A DNA stretch of 64,000 bases from Paraburkholderia caledonica NBRC 102488. GTDB lineage: Bacteria; Pseudomonadota; Gammaproteobacteria; Burkholderiales; Burkholderiaceae. Under the pieces are notes generated by a model that worked only from the letters and a program-made list of their open reading frames with translations, did not search any database and was not told where the DNA came from. The DNA lies in the NCBI RefSeq assembly GCF_000685095.1, contig NZ_BAYE01000001.1:62001-126000 (forward strand). Direction: 5' to 3'. Made by a program: the position numbers and the translations under genes. Positions 44,682 through 54,478 of this stretch are shown one piece after another; position 1 is the first letter of the stretch; each line of letters begins with the position of its first letter.

Positions 44682-47132
44682 ATGTACGTCATGCGGTATT
44701 TCTTTGTGGTCGTCGTCCGCCTGAGCGTTCTTGCGCTGTTCGGCATTCTTCCTGGCACGGCCCGCCCGGCCAACGCGCCACCTCCGGGGACGGCGGAATC
44801 CGCCTATGCTCTGCCCCTCATCGCCCCCGCACCGGAAGCCTCCCACGCACTCACTGCTTTTCAAAACAGGGAAGATCTGATCAGGCAGCGTGCATCTGCG
44901 GCAACCAGCGACGCCCAGCTACTCGAACTGGACGCACTGAGCCGCCGTGTAGCCGACGATGTCGACAGATTGATAGCAAACTCTCTGCAGCCCGATCTTG
45001 CGAGAACACATGCGCAGCTCGACGTGCTGGGTGCGATGCCCGCCGCGGACACCGGTTCGGAAACCCCTGCGGTGGCGAGGCAACGCGACGCACTGACGGC
45101 ACAGCAAGCGCGGCTCGATGCAGAAGTCAAACAGGCGCAAGCGATCAAAGACAACCTTATCAACGTGAATGCGCAGATTGGGCGACTGCTGCACGAACAT
45201 TTGAAAGACCAATTGGCGCTTCGAACAGGAAGCATTCTGAGCATTGCATTCTGGACGCCTGTCCTGCACCCTGAAGCGGCGGACTATCAACATCTGCGGG
45301 CATTCGGCGAGCAGATTGAAAAACTGATGCAATCGATGTGGCAACCGGAACGGAGGATCGCCACGGCGATTCTCCTGCTGATAGCGCTGGCCTGCACGAC
45401 AATCGGGACGCGCATTCTTGAAAGCACGTTGGGCTCGCTCTGCCTGAGGCGTCTTCCGGAAGGACGGCTGCGGCGCAGTGCTTTCGCGGTATCGACCGTG
45501 CTTGCGACGTTGGCCACCGCGATTTGCGCCGTTCACCTCGTCAGCCTGGCGGTTGCCGGTGAGCAGCCCCTTTCGCCTGCCCTTCAGACCTTCGTCGACG
45601 GTCTGGTCAAACATATCGTCAATTGTGTGCTGGTCGCCGCTCTGGGCAGGGCGTTCCTTTGTACACGACATCCTTCCTGGCGGCTGCCGGCCATCGCCGA
45701 TCCGGTTGCGCGCGCTCTCAGCCCTTTCCCACGGATATTGGCGGCGCTGCTGCTATTTTCAGGGACGATCGAGCAGATCAACCGGGCTGTCGATACGAGC
45801 CTGCAGCTTACGATTTTCACTCGCGGTCTGGTGGCGTTGATCGTCGTGTTGACCATTGGTGCGTCGTTGCTGCGGGTCAACCGGGTACGCACCGCGCTTG
45901 CCGCTGCGGGCCATTCCCCCGAAGCGCGGTCGACGCTTGCCGGCCTGATTCACGCTGCCGTCTGCGCGAGCGTCATGGGTGCTCTAATTGCACTGCTCTG
46001 CGGGTACGTTTCCGTCGCGCGCTTCGTCACCTACGAGCTCGTATGGTTCGACATCGTTCTATGCAGTCTCTATTTTCTTGTCACGCTCACGCACGACGTA
46101 TGTGAAAGTGCGTTGTCTCCCGCGCATGCAAGCGGCAAGACGATCAAACATCTGTTTGCTCTTAAAGACTTTCATCTCGAACAGATCGGCACGGTTCTTT
46201 CGGGCATTTGCCGAAGCGCACTGATCGTCGCTGCGGTGGTCGCATTGCTCACCGGTGGCTTGGGAACGACGCCAGCCGATCTCTTCGACAGCATTCTCGA
46301 CATGCTGGGCGGCGATCGCCTGCGCGCGCTCAATATCGTCCCCGCTCAGATCGTGAGCGCCATACCGACGTGCGGCATCGGGCTATACCTGGTCCGCTCG
46401 GTGCGCAAATGGTTCGACAACGAGTTGCTGCCCAAGACAGAGATGAGTCCGGGCATGCGCGCCTCACTGCTGACGCTGTTCGCAAACGTCGGCTACGCAT
46501 TGGTTGCGCTGCAGACGTTGTCCGTGCTTGGAGTGAGATGGCACAACCTGGCCTGGATTGTCAGCGCGTTATCCGTGGGAATCGGTTTTGGCCTTCAGGA
46601 GATCGTGAAGAACTTCATCTCTGGGCTCATATTGCTCGCCGAGCGGCCCGTCAAGGTAGGCGACATGATCAGTATCGCGGGCATCGAGGGCGACATACGG
46701 CGCATCAGCGTGCGTGCCACCGAGATCCAGCTTTCTGACAGATCAACGGTGATCGTTCCCAATTCGCAGCTCATTTCGCAGAACGTGCGCAACGTGACGA
46801 TGGGAAACACCACGCAAGGCGTCGTCACTCTTGTTCTTACATTCGCGCTGGATGTCGACCCCGAGCGGGTCCGCGATATCCTTGTCGATGCTTACCTGGA
46901 TCATCCGGCGGTTCTCGAACACCCTCTGCCATCCGTCATGTTCAGTCATCTGACGCCCGACGGCATTACGATGACTGTCACCGGATATGTAAAGAGTCCT
47001 CGAATCGCTGGAGAAACGAGAAGTGAACTGCTGTTCGCCATACTGAAAAGGCTACGCGCGGCCGATATCTCGCTGTCGAACCCACGGACCGTGGTGGTTC
47101 AAGGAGCGAGAAGCAGCGAACTGATCGCGTGA
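44682..47132 (+). CDS. Large MscS-family mechanosensitive channel
   Basis: About 816 residues. A signal peptide (MYVMRYFFVVVVRLSVLAL, cleavage near GTARPANA) is followed by a periplasmic coiled-coil region (about 50-190), a set of about eight membrane helices, and the MscS core in the last 230 residues: the pore helix (ALSVGIGFGLQEIVKN), the beta domain (ERPVKVGDMISIAGIEGDI) and the carboxy cage. This resembles the long YbiO/MscK-type channels with extra N-terminal domains. It releases solutes during hypo-osmotic shock. The start is ambiguous (44631, 44682 or 44691); 44682 gives the cleanest signal peptide. It follows the TetR stop by 41 bases on the same strand. Confidence 0.87.
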   Translation: MYVMRYFFVVVVRLSVLALFGILPGTARPANAPPPGTAESAYALPLIAPAPEASHALTAFQNREDLIRQRASAATSDAQLLELDALSRRVADDVDRLIANSLQPDLARTHAQLDVLGAMPAADTGSETPAVARQRDALTAQQARLDAEVKQAQAIKDNLINVNAQIGRLLHEHLKDQLALRTGSILSIAFWTPVLHPEAADYQHLRAFGEQIEKLMQSMWQPERRIATAILLLIALACTTIGTRILESTLGSLCLRRLPEGRLRRSAFAVSTVLATLATAICAVHLVSLAVAGEQPLSPALQTFVDGLVKHIVNCVLVAALGRAFLCTRHPSWRLPAIADPVARALSPFPRILAALLLFSGTIEQINRAVDTSLQLTIFTRGLVALIVVLTIGASLLRVNRVRTALAAAGHSPEARSTLAGLIHAAVCASVMGALIALLCGYVSVARFVTYELVWFDIVLCSLYFLVTLTHDVCESALSPAHASGKTIKHLFALKDFHLEQIGTVLSGICRSALIVAAVVALLTGGLGTTPADLFDSILDMLGGDRLRALNIVPAQIVSAIPTCGIGLYLVRSVRKWFDNELLPKTEMSPGMRASLLTLFANVGYALVALQTLSVLGVRWHNLAWIVSALSVGIGFGLQEIVKNFISGLILLAERPVKVGDMISIAGIEGDIRRISVRATEIQLSDRSTVIVPNSQLISQNVRNVTMGNTTQGVVTLVLTFALDVDPERVRDILVDAYLDHPAVLEHPLPSVMFSHLTPDGITMTVTGYVKSPRIAGETRSELLFAILKRLRAADISLSNPRTVVVQGARSSELIA

Positions 47133-47219
47133 CAGCAATCTACTTAGAAAAGGACCCGGCAGCGAGCGACACGAGGTAAGGTTTCGTGATGTTTTCCAGT
47201 TCCGTACAGGAAACAACGT

Positions 47220-48182
47220 TCATATTTCAAGCACGACGCGGCCACGGGTCCCAGCCTGGACCGCCTCGTATGCGGCCTTTGCATTTTCGAGCGTGTATCG
47301 TTGCGCAATCACCGGCGGCTCGAAGCTTCCCCGCTCAAACTCCGCTCTTAGCGCATCCATGAAGGGTGCAGAGTCAGCAACGCCAAGTTTCGCGCTGTCC
47401 GCCCCGTATAGCTGTGTCTCGTTGTGATAAAAGTCGATCAGGTCGAATTCGACGCGCCGCTTGCCAGTGGCACTGATTTCAACGACACGGCCGCGCCGCT
47501 TCGCAAGCGAAAGCGCAAGCTCGAACGTCACTCCTCCTACCGCATCGTAGACGAGGTCGACACCACCGTTTGCCAGCTCGCGTACAAGAAGTGCTGCGTC
47601 CTCCGATATAGGCACGTAATGGTCGATGAGGCGACCGGCTGGTGAATCCCGAAGCGGTTCGTGGCGATCCACTGCTATCACTCGCGCGCCGCGTGCTTTT
47701 GCAATTTGCGTCACAGCACCGCCAACGCCTCCCGACGCACCAATCACGGCGATGGTTTCGCCCGCGGCAAGTCGCCCGTACTCGACCGCGCCCAGCCATG
47801 CAACGACGAAATTGACGCCAATGGAAGCGGCTTCGGCGTGTGAAAGGTTGGCCGGCTTGCGCGACAGCGCTTTAAGGGGAATTCGCACAAATTCGGCGTG
47901 AGTCCCGTCGCGCGTGAAACCAATGTCGCCTCCCGTGCCCCAAACTTCTGCTCCAGTCCAATCGGCAGGACCTTCGACGACAACGCCGCTGAAATCGCGA
48001 CCAGGAATTCGCGGCGGTACGGTGTGCGAGAAGTGACCCGAAAGATTCTTGACGTCACTGGGATTGACCGACGCCGCTTTGACCTGAACCACCGCCTGCT
48101 CTGCATCGGCATGCGGGGTCTCCAGATCGAGATACTCGAGTACGCTCGGGTCACCGAACGAGCGGAATTGAATTGCTTTCAT
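47220..48182 (-). CDS. Quinone oxidoreductase-like NADPH-dependent MDR protein
   Basis: A 320-residue medium-chain dehydrogenase/reductase without the zinc ligands of alcohol dehydrogenases, so of the quinone oxidoreductase (QOR) type. The GroES-like N-domain has VNPSDVKNLSGHF and PRIPGRDFSGVV; the Rossmann domain has VIGASGGVGGAVTQIAKARGA. It should reduce quinones or activated alkenes with NADPH. The ATG at 48182 is preferred because it starts the typical MKAIQFRSFGDP. Convergent with the MscS gene, 87 bases away; stands alone. Confidence 0.88.
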   Translation of the reverse strand: MKAIQFRSFGDPSVLEYLDLETPHADAEQAVVQVKAASVNPSDVKNLSGHFSHTVPPRIPGRDFSGVVVEGPADWTGAEVWGTGGDIGFTRDGTHAEFVRIPLKALSRKPANLSHAEAASIGVNFVVAWLGAVEYGRLAAGETIAVIGASGGVGGAVTQIAKARGARVIAVDRHEPLRDSPAGRLIDHYVPISEDAALLVRELANGGVDLVYDAVGGVTFELALSLAKRRGRVVEISATGKRRVEFDLIDFYHNETQLYGADSAKLGVADSAPFMDALRAEFERGSFEPPVIAQRYTLENAKAAYEAVQAGTRGRVVLEI

Positions 48183-48527
48183 GGCCTGGTCCTTTGACGG
48201 TTCTGGCTGCACTGGAGTCAGTGCATGCATTCACGAGTGAAAGTGTAGTGCGTGATGCAGCGGAGCGTCCGATTGTGCTCACGCGGGCACTCACCACCCA
48301 CAGTGGCAATCAAGACTCAGTCGGCTCGGCTCAGCCAGCGAATTATCGTTTGCAGAAATGGGCTACAGCCTCTGCTATCGCAGCCTTTCCTCTACCGCCG
48401 ATGCTTCGCAAAAGCGCCAAAATCGAGTCATCCGCTCTGGCATGGAACAAAAAGTGCTGCTTCCAGCGCTCATGAAACGAATGCCGGAGCTCGTCCAGTC
48501 ACGAGGCTTCTGCCTGAGGGAAAGCTA
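48183..48527. other. Intergenic region between divergent genes
   Basis: The 345 bases hold no convincing gene or clear promoter. A frame reading into the GH15 protein from about 48252 lacks family homology and looks non-coding. Confidence 0.5.
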
Positions 48528-50366
48528 ATGGGCTCGCAACGAACAGAGTGTCAACGGCCAGGCTTGGCGACCGATTGCCGTGGCCTTATCGGCAACATGA
48601 AGACGACGGCGCTCGTTTCCACCCATGGGTCCATCGATTTCATGTGCTATCCGCGCATGGATTCGCCCACCATCTTCGCCGCGTTGCTGGATAAAGAAGG
48701 TGGCCAGTTCTCGATCACTCCATGCTCTGCCGATTTCACCTCGAAGCAGATGTATTTGCCAGAGACTAACGTCCTCCTGACCCGCTTCATGACAGGCGAT
48801 GGTGTTTGCGAGCTTGTCGATTTCATGCCAGTCGTCAATGACTCCAAGGGCAAACTCTCACAGTCGACGGCAAACTGCGTGATCCGGGCGGTCAAGGTTC
48901 TATTTGGCTCGATGCATCTGTCGATCTCCTGCACACCTCGCTTTAACTACGGGCGCGCTGGCCACACTGTCGAGCAGACAACGGGCGGCTTCCGGTTCGT
49001 CCCTGATGACGGTGCCGCACCTCTTCTCCTTCATGCGTCAACATCACTTGCATGCGACGGCGATACGGTTGAAGCCACAGTGAAGCTTACTGAAGGCGAC
49101 ACGCTTTGCATCGCGCTCGGTGCCGAGGCGGACCTCGCGCAGCGGAATATTGATTGTGAGGCGCTGCTCGGCGACACCACCGATTTCTGGAAGCGCTGGT
49201 CTTCCCAGTCGTCTTACCGCGGTCGATACCGGGAGATGGTTCTTCGCTCGGCGCTTACCCTCAAGCTACTCAGCTCGAGTGAGCACGGCGCGATTATCGC
49301 GGCACCCACCTTCGGACTTGCTGAATCGCAGGACGGCTCGCGTAGATGGGACTACCGCTTTACGTGGATACGCGATGCCGCGTTTTCCGTCTATGCGCTA
49401 TTGCGGCTCGGCTACACGCAGGAAGCGGAGCATTTCATGCAATGGATTGCGGACCGGAACCGGGACTGCGCTTCGGACGGCTCCCTCCAGGTGATGTATG
49501 CCGTCGACGGTCGGCCTGTGCCAGAAGAAGAAGCCCTCGAACCGTTTGGCGGCTCAACCAGTAGCTTCCTGATAGGCAACGCTGCCCGGGACCAGAAGCA
49601 ACTGGATGTCTATGGGGCGCTCCTCGATGCCGTGTACCTGTACAACAAATATGGCGTCAGCATATCGTACGAAGGCTGGCGCCATGTAGCGCGAACTGTG
49701 CAGTACGTGGTCGACCACTGGCGGGAGGCGGATAGCGGAATCTGGGAATTGCGCAATGGTGCCCGCCCGCTGCTGCATTCTCGCCTCATGTGCTGGGTGA
49801 CTATTGACCGTGCTCTGCGGCTTGCTGAGAAGCGTTCCTTGCCGGCACCGTTCAGCGACTGGTTCGCCGCAAGGGACGAGATATATCGAGACATTCACGA
49901 GAATTTCTGGAACCCGGAGCGCAACACCTTCGTCCAGACTCCGGGCTCGACCACACTCGACGCCTCCGTGTTGATGATGCCACTGGTACGGTTCATCGGC
50001 CCACAAGACCCTCGCTGGACCGGAACGCTTGACGCAATCGGAGCAGAACTGCAGGTGGACCCGCTGATATTCCGCTACACGCGCGGCTCGACGCTCGACG
50101 GCCTGCCCGGTATGGAGGGCGGATTCAGCGCGTGCTCTTTCTGGTATGCCGAGGCTCTCGCGCGCTCCGGAAGAGTCGACGAGGCTCGCCTCGTATTCGA
50201 AAAGATGCTGGCTTACGCGAACCACGTCGGCCTGTTCTCAGAGGAAGTCGCCACGACGGGAGAATCCCTCGGCAACTTTCCGCAAGCACTGACTCACCTC
50301 GCCCTCATTAGTGCTGCTTACCGGTTAGACCGTGACCTTGATGGGAACCATGTTCCGTGGACCTGA
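48528..50366 (+). CDS. Glycoside hydrolase family 15 (glucoamylase/trehalase-like)
   Basis: A 612-residue cytoplasmic GH15 protein. The N-terminal beta-sandwich has the TALVSTHGSIDFMCYPRMDSPTIF-type start. The (alpha/alpha)6 barrel has RRWDYRFTWIRDAAFSVYALLRLG (substrate subsite) and the GMEGGFSACSFWYAEAL segment near residue 525, with the expected catalytic glutamate. Bacterial homologues act on trehalose or short alpha-glucans. The ATG at 48528 follows a GAGGGAAA site. It is not linked to a trehalose operon here, so the physiological role is open. Confidence 0.9.
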   Translation: MGSQRTECQRPGLATDCRGLIGNMKTTALVSTHGSIDFMCYPRMDSPTIFAALLDKEGGQFSITPCSADFTSKQMYLPETNVLLTRFMTGDGVCELVDFMPVVNDSKGKLSQSTANCVIRAVKVLFGSMHLSISCTPRFNYGRAGHTVEQTTGGFRFVPDDGAAPLLLHASTSLACDGDTVEATVKLTEGDTLCIALGAEADLAQRNIDCEALLGDTTDFWKRWSSQSSYRGRYREMVLRSALTLKLLSSSEHGAIIAAPTFGLAESQDGSRRWDYRFTWIRDAAFSVYALLRLGYTQEAEHFMQWIADRNRDCASDGSLQVMYAVDGRPVPEEEALEPFGGSTSSFLIGNAARDQKQLDVYGALLDAVYLYNKYGVSISYEGWRHVARTVQYVVDHWREADSGIWELRNGARPLLHSRLMCWVTIDRALRLAEKRSLPAPFSDWFAARDEIYRDIHENFWNPERNTFVQTPGSTTLDASVLMMPLVRFIGPQDPRWTGTLDAIGAELQVDPLIFRYTRGSTLDGLPGMEGGFSACSFWYAEALARSGRVDEARLVFEKMLAYANHVGLFSEEVATTGESLGNFPQALTHLALISAAYRLDRDLDGNHVPWT

Positions 50367-50567
50367 GGCTGGAACATTGGGACAAAGAGCGGCAATCGCT
50401 CTGTCAAAGCCGCCACAATGAGGCTCGCATGCAACGTAATACGTAGCCATCTTTGGCGCGTCGTCACTTCGGTTTGTGACGGGGCTGATGGAAAGTTGGC
50501 TTCATCCATGCTTTACGCCGAAACCAGCAAACCGTCGTACGGCTCACGCTCTTCGGTGAAGGAAAAT

Positions 50568-50903
50568 TCACCGTGTTTGAGCATCCCGTTCTTCTTTCGC
50601 GGGATTCAATCGAGTCGTCGCAACGTTGCACTGTTCGGGCGCAACGGCAGTCCATAGTGCCGAGTCGAGTCTTGAGCCGGGCCGCACCAGACGCAGCGCA
50701 TGGGAGCCGTCGCCAAACGCGAGGCATTCTATCTCCATGCAATCGCCAACCGGTTCCGATGCATTGCGGCAGACGCCGCGAAAGCGCTTGAAAGGAAGCC
50801 CTCCTTCTCGCAGCATATCGAGAGCCGATGGCTCTCCGTCGAGTTCTTCCTTCGTTAATCGGCATCTATTGAGTAAGGTTGTTGCAGCTTCGGCGTCGTG
50901 CAT
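50568..50903 (-). CDS. Small hypothetical protein
   Basis: I do not recognise this 111-residue frame. Its codon use looks coding and the central part (GLPFKRFRGVCR, then MEIECLAFGDGSHALRLVRPGSRLDSALW) looks like a folded alpha/beta protein. ATG start. No signal peptide or membrane segment. It stands alone between the GH15 and CHAD genes and runs opposite to both. Genuine but narrowly distributed is the most likely reading; it could also be chance. Confidence 0.4.
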   Translation of the reverse strand: MHDAEAATTLLNRCRLTKEELDGEPSALDMLREGGLPFKRFRGVCRNASEPVGDCMEIECLAFGDGSHALRLVRPGSRLDSALWTAVAPEQCNVATTRLNPAKEERDAQTR

Positions 50904-51304
50904 CTTCGTACCCCGTTGGAGAGTCGTGGCGAGTGCCGCCCGGGGGGCGGTGTCCAGTCCACTACGCTAGCAATTTTTGTGCAATGCAGCACTGCCGTGC
51001 GCTGCTCGAACGGCGCGACCGCAGCGGGCGATTGTGCCGCGCCGGCGGTCTAACAGGGCTCTTCGTGCCGCATGACAAAGCATCACAAGGGATGCAAAAC
51101 CGACGTCAATGAAGGGAAACTTTCTACAAAGCGGAGGGCGACATCGCCTTCACAAAACCGTCATAGAGCGGCCGGCGAAGATTTCGTTTGATACAAACGG
51201 CGTTCGCCCGCCGTTTGATAGCGCGCGGCATTACGCGTGGGTCATGAAGCCAGGAGGAATGGTTTTTGCCCATACTGGTGCATCGCGCAACATGAGGAAC
51301 CATC
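50904..51304. other. Intergenic region upstream of the CHAD gene
   Basis: No convincing gene in these 401 bases. The main feature is the inverted repeat at 51194-51217 with flanking direct repeats. A GAGGAAC ribosome site precedes the CHAD start. Confidence 0.5.
51186..51220. repeat. Inverted repeat nested with direct repeats
   Basis: CAAACGGCG (51194-51202) and CGCCGTTTG (51209-51217) are perfect arms around TTCGCC. GTTTGATA occurs at 51186-51193 and again at 51213-51220, the second overlapping the right arm. There is no T-run. It lies 85 bases before the CHAD start and looks like an operator or mRNA-leader stem. Confidence 0.6.
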
Positions 51305-52138
51305 ATGACTTCGGACGGCAGCAAACCCCTACCCGACCGTGACGCGCTGGCGGAATCCAGCTTCGCGACCTACGCGAACCCGTTGGTCACCGAGGCCATC
51401 GGACAGGTGTCGGCTCTGCGGGACGATGCAGACGCCGAGAAGCTCCACAAACTTCGCATCGCCCTGCGCCGCTTGCGTACTTTGCTCTGGGCGTATCGGC
51501 CGATTCTCGACGAAAAATTCGACAACGAGCAGCGCGCCCTTTTCAAGTTCATGGCCAACGCGGCGGGCAACACGCGCGACTGGGACATATTGATCAAGCT
51601 CGTTGAGAAAGACAGTGACCAGGCCCTTCTCGATGCATTCAGAAGAAGTCGAAACGAGACGGCCGAAAAAAGCGCCGAAACTTTAAGTAACGCGCATCTC
51701 GACAAGGCGCTACGCAATGCAGTAAGCGAAGCGAACCGGGAGTTGAACACATCTCCGGCACGCACACCGTTGCGGAAATTCGCGCAAAAGCGGGTAAAGA
51801 CGGCGCAGCAACAATTGAAAAAACGGATGCGCCACGCGTCGAAAGCAGGCAGCGCTGACTACAACTCGTATCACGATGTGCGCAAAGCTGGAAAGAAGGT
51901 GCGCTATCTCATCGAGTTCTTCGAGCCCTTGCTGGGCAAAAAACAGCGCAACGGACTGAAGGGACTCAAGCGGCTACAGAAGCATTTCGGCGCACTAAAC
52001 GACGCCGTTGTGAGCCGTGACCTGCTCGACGCGAATCGCTCTTCGTTGCCTGCAGGCGTCGATGCAACGTCAGTCCTTCGTGCGTTGAAGAAGGAACAGC
52101 AGCGCCAGATTAAAGCGGCGTCAAAACTGCTTGGTTAA
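51305..52138 (+). CDS. CHAD domain protein
   Basis: A 277-residue all-alpha CHAD protein. The characteristic conserved His and basic residues are visible in HKLRIALRRLRTLLWAYRP and again in YHDVRKAGKKVRYLIEFF, the two halves of the domain. CHAD proteins bind inorganic polyphosphate and often localise to polyphosphate granules. There is no attached CYTH triphosphatase domain. The ATG is preceded by GAGGAAC. It is convergent with the protease-nuclease gene and separated from it by a long hairpin. Confidence 0.9.
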   Translation: MTSDGSKPLPDRDALAESSFATYANPLVTEAIGQVSALRDDADAEKLHKLRIALRRLRTLLWAYRPILDEKFDNEQRALFKFMANAAGNTRDWDILIKLVEKDSDQALLDAFRRSRNETAEKSAETLSNAHLDKALRNAVSEANRELNTSPARTPLRKFAQKRVKTAQQQLKKRMRHASKAGSADYNSYHDVRKAGKKVRYLIEFFEPLLGKKQRNGLKGLKRLQKHFGALNDAVVSRDLLDANRSSLPAGVDATSVLRALKKEQQRQIKAASKLLG

Positions 52139-52143
52139 ATGCT

Positions 52144-52193
52144 CGGGCCAGTCACCACACTCGCCTTGCAAGGCGCTCTGGTGTGCTGGCCCG
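52144..52193. terminator. Long hairpin between convergent genes
   Basis: CGGGCCAG (52144-52151) pairs with CTGGCCCG (52186-52193), and an inner CGCCTTG/CAAGGCG stem closes the tip, with a mismatched middle. Probably a bidirectional terminator between the CHAD and protease genes, although there is no T-run. Confidence 0.5.
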
Positions 52194-52249
52194 TTGTGTG
52201 TTCGTTGTGTGTGGTTAGCGCCGCCGTGCGGCGAGCTAACAACCTGGCG

Positions 52250-54478
52250 TCATTCGAGCAACGAGGCAATCTTGTCCAGCGTCACAGAAGGCACAAAATC
52301 CTTGTTCTGATAAACCTTCGCCAATTCCGCTTCTGGTATTACCCGTGCTCCTGATGGCAGCGACGTGTCAGCCTTTTCGAATGCTGCTTCCCAGATGGCC
52401 GCAAGATATCGCGCTCCTGCGCCCATGAGCCTCGCGGTATCGTCTCCAAAAGCGTTCCAGAGACCATCGACTACCTTCGCCGAACTGCCGCCGCCGAGGC
52501 GAATATATTCGTCAATCAGCCTGCTGGGAGGGAGCATATCTGCCGCCTGCGCCATCAGCGTTACGGTGGCGAAAGCGGCATCGCGTCCGTTACAAATGGC
52601 GGGGATCGTACCTTCGAAGCGTTTCGCTTGCGGAGCGATCTTGGGCAGCAACTCAGTCGAGTGCCGGTCGACCATCTTGTCTTCGTATGTCGAATGGACT
52701 CCCTTGCCCGGCCACGTCTTGCTGGTTGCGCCCGGGGCATCACGGTATCCGTCGGCATGATAGGACCCATGAAGCGGCTGGCACGCATCGCCAACGTAGT
52801 GAGCCAATACCCCTGCTGCGCACAGGAATCGCGTATCGTCCCGGGCCTTCAACTGCCGAACCATCTCGTCAAAGATCTGCCAAACGCGGAACGGCAGCAA
52901 CCCCTCTGAGCGACTGTCCGCCTGCCCTTCATCGGCATACCACTTCAACCACGCAGAAACACTCATGTTGTCGATGCTGCTTAACGTGACGTCGCGCAAG
53001 GTCTTGCCGTTCGCATCGGGCCTGTCGATATCGGCATAATGGGTCGGATGTTCGGGCCCGGCGTTCTGCGCATAGTCCCGTCCGCCGGGCACACGCGCAG
53101 GCGTTTTCTTCCACACGAGGTCGGGCACATCGGCAAGTTCAACGAATTCGCCGTTGGCGAGTTTCGCGTGGATCTGCTGCGGCGTCAGCTCATCAGGACG
53201 AAAACTGATGCGCTCTATATTCGCTGCCATAAACTCCCGCAGTGGACCGTTCGATACCGACTCAATTGCAGCGGTCGCGATGCTGTAATGACCCGTTTGT
53301 CCCCAGTACGGGTTAGCGCCCTGATTCTGGTCGCGGATCAGGTCGACGTCGAGCAACTGACATGCAGTGCTGAGCCCGGTAGCCAGCGCGTAGTTCAAAC
53401 GCTTGTCGCCTTCGAGTAACGTCTGTCCACCCCATTCCACCGCCAACGGATGCAGCTTGGGCTTTTCCTTGTCTCCAGACTTCAGATACCACACCGTGCC
53501 TGAATCGCCGGCCTGGGTTTGCGTCGAGCCCGATGTCGGCGCGATGAGAAACTGCGAAACATAGTCATAGCCCGCCAACGATTTGTGGCGGTAGAACAGG
53601 GCTTTAATTGTTCCCTCGAGCAGTCCCGAAGCGCTACCGAATGCAGTCACGGGCTGGTCGACCAATCGAAGGCTCAGGCTCAGTTCGTTCAGGTCAGCGA
53701 TTTCCTCGGGCGTTCCTTCGATGCCGAAGGGCTGGCTCGACCAGTCGTTGGCGTCGTGGACTTCGACGAGGCCAATGTCTAGCGTCAGATAACTGCGGCT
53801 CCCAGGAAACGCCGGAAAGACGGAGGTGAACGGTTCGCGCGTCAGTTGTCGCTCAGAGGCGATGCCGATTTCGACGACCGCGCCGCGCAGACGCGCTTTA
53901 ACAGGACTTCCAGGCTCCCCGCACACGTGCCGATTCGTGAGCGCATAGGTTGTATGGCCGTCGGTCACGAGACATCCCACGCTCGCGGTGCGTTCGACAC
54001 CTTGGGCCTGCGCAAGCAGCGGACATCCGCCGCCAATATAGGTCGAGGGCCAGCGGGTATCGGCCGGGGCTTTTTTGGACGGCTCGGTCTCCTGCACTGC
54101 GACAACACAAACAGGAACTGCGCGGCCGTCCGGCATATAAAGCGTACGTGGCACCATGTGGTCCGGGTCGACCTTGCCAAATCCGAATTCCGTCGCATCT
54201 ATCCAGTTGCGCACGAGCACGATGACTGCAGGCCACGAATACGGACGCACTTCCGAATTGTCGAACGTGCGAATGCCTTTCTCGAGCGGCGAACTGCTTC
54301 TGTCGGAATCGGCATTGTCCCCGGGCCAGGGGTCGTCTTTCCGGATCAGGTACAGACCCACAGCAGTGCCTACGACGTTCGCCTTGTTCGACAGATGCCA
54401 GTGGTAAAGCTCTCTGGCTTCGAGCAAGTCCTTCAGTGAGAGGCTCTGGAAATTCTGCTGCGTGGACAGTGGGCTCAT
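52250..54478 (-). CDS. Trypsin-like serine protease fused to an S1/P1-nuclease-like domain
   Basis: A 742-residue fusion. Residues 1-150 form an unrecognised N-terminal domain (LLEARELYHWHLSNKANVVG). Residues 155-350 are trypsin-like with a full triad: His184 (ALTNRHVCG), Asp234 (LTLDIGLVEV) and Ser326 (AGDSGTVW). From 390 on there is a zinc-dependent S1/P1 nuclease/phospholipase-C-like fold: Trp392 and His397 (YWGQTGHYSIA, compare WGALGHATVA of nuclease P1), His480 and Asp483 (HYADID), His560, Asp564 and His570 (HYVGDACQPLH), and His595 (GVHSTYED). No signal peptide is seen, so it is probably cytoplasmic. I know no named family with this order. A protease that controls a nuclease or lipase effector, as in bacterial conflict systems, is a hypothesis. 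Confidence 0.8.
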   Translation of the reverse strand: MSPLSTQQNFQSLSLKDLLEARELYHWHLSNKANVVGTAVGLYLIRKDDPWPGDNADSDRSSSPLEKGIRTFDNSEVRPYSWPAVIVLVRNWIDATEFGFGKVDPDHMVPRTLYMPDGRAVPVCVVAVQETEPSKKAPADTRWPSTYIGGGCPLLAQAQGVERTASVGCLVTDGHTTYALTNRHVCGEPGSPVKARLRGAVVEIGIASERQLTREPFTSVFPAFPGSRSYLTLDIGLVEVHDANDWSSQPFGIEGTPEEIADLNELSLSLRLVDQPVTAFGSASGLLEGTIKALFYRHKSLAGYDYVSQFLIAPTSGSTQTQAGDSGTVWYLKSGDKEKPKLHPLAVEWGGQTLLEGDKRLNYALATGLSTACQLLDVDLIRDQNQGANPYWGQTGHYSIATAAIESVSNGPLREFMAANIERISFRPDELTPQQIHAKLANGEFVELADVPDLVWKKTPARVPGGRDYAQNAGPEHPTHYADIDRPDANGKTLRDVTLSSIDNMSVSAWLKWYADEGQADSRSEGLLPFRVWQIFDEMVRQLKARDDTRFLCAAGVLAHYVGDACQPLHGSYHADGYRDAPGATSKTWPGKGVHSTYEDKMVDRHSTELLPKIAPQAKRFEGTIPAICNGRDAAFATVTLMAQAADMLPPSRLIDEYIRLGGGSSAKVVDGLWNAFGDDTARLMGAGARYLAAIWEAAFEKADTSLPSGARVIPEAELAKVYQNKDFVPSVTLDKIASLLE

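Noticed and set aside
52250..54478. Protease-nuclease gene as two genes fused by a sequencing error
   Set aside because: One uninterrupted frame with uniform codon use runs through both domains and the linker, with no internal start with a ribosome site noticed.
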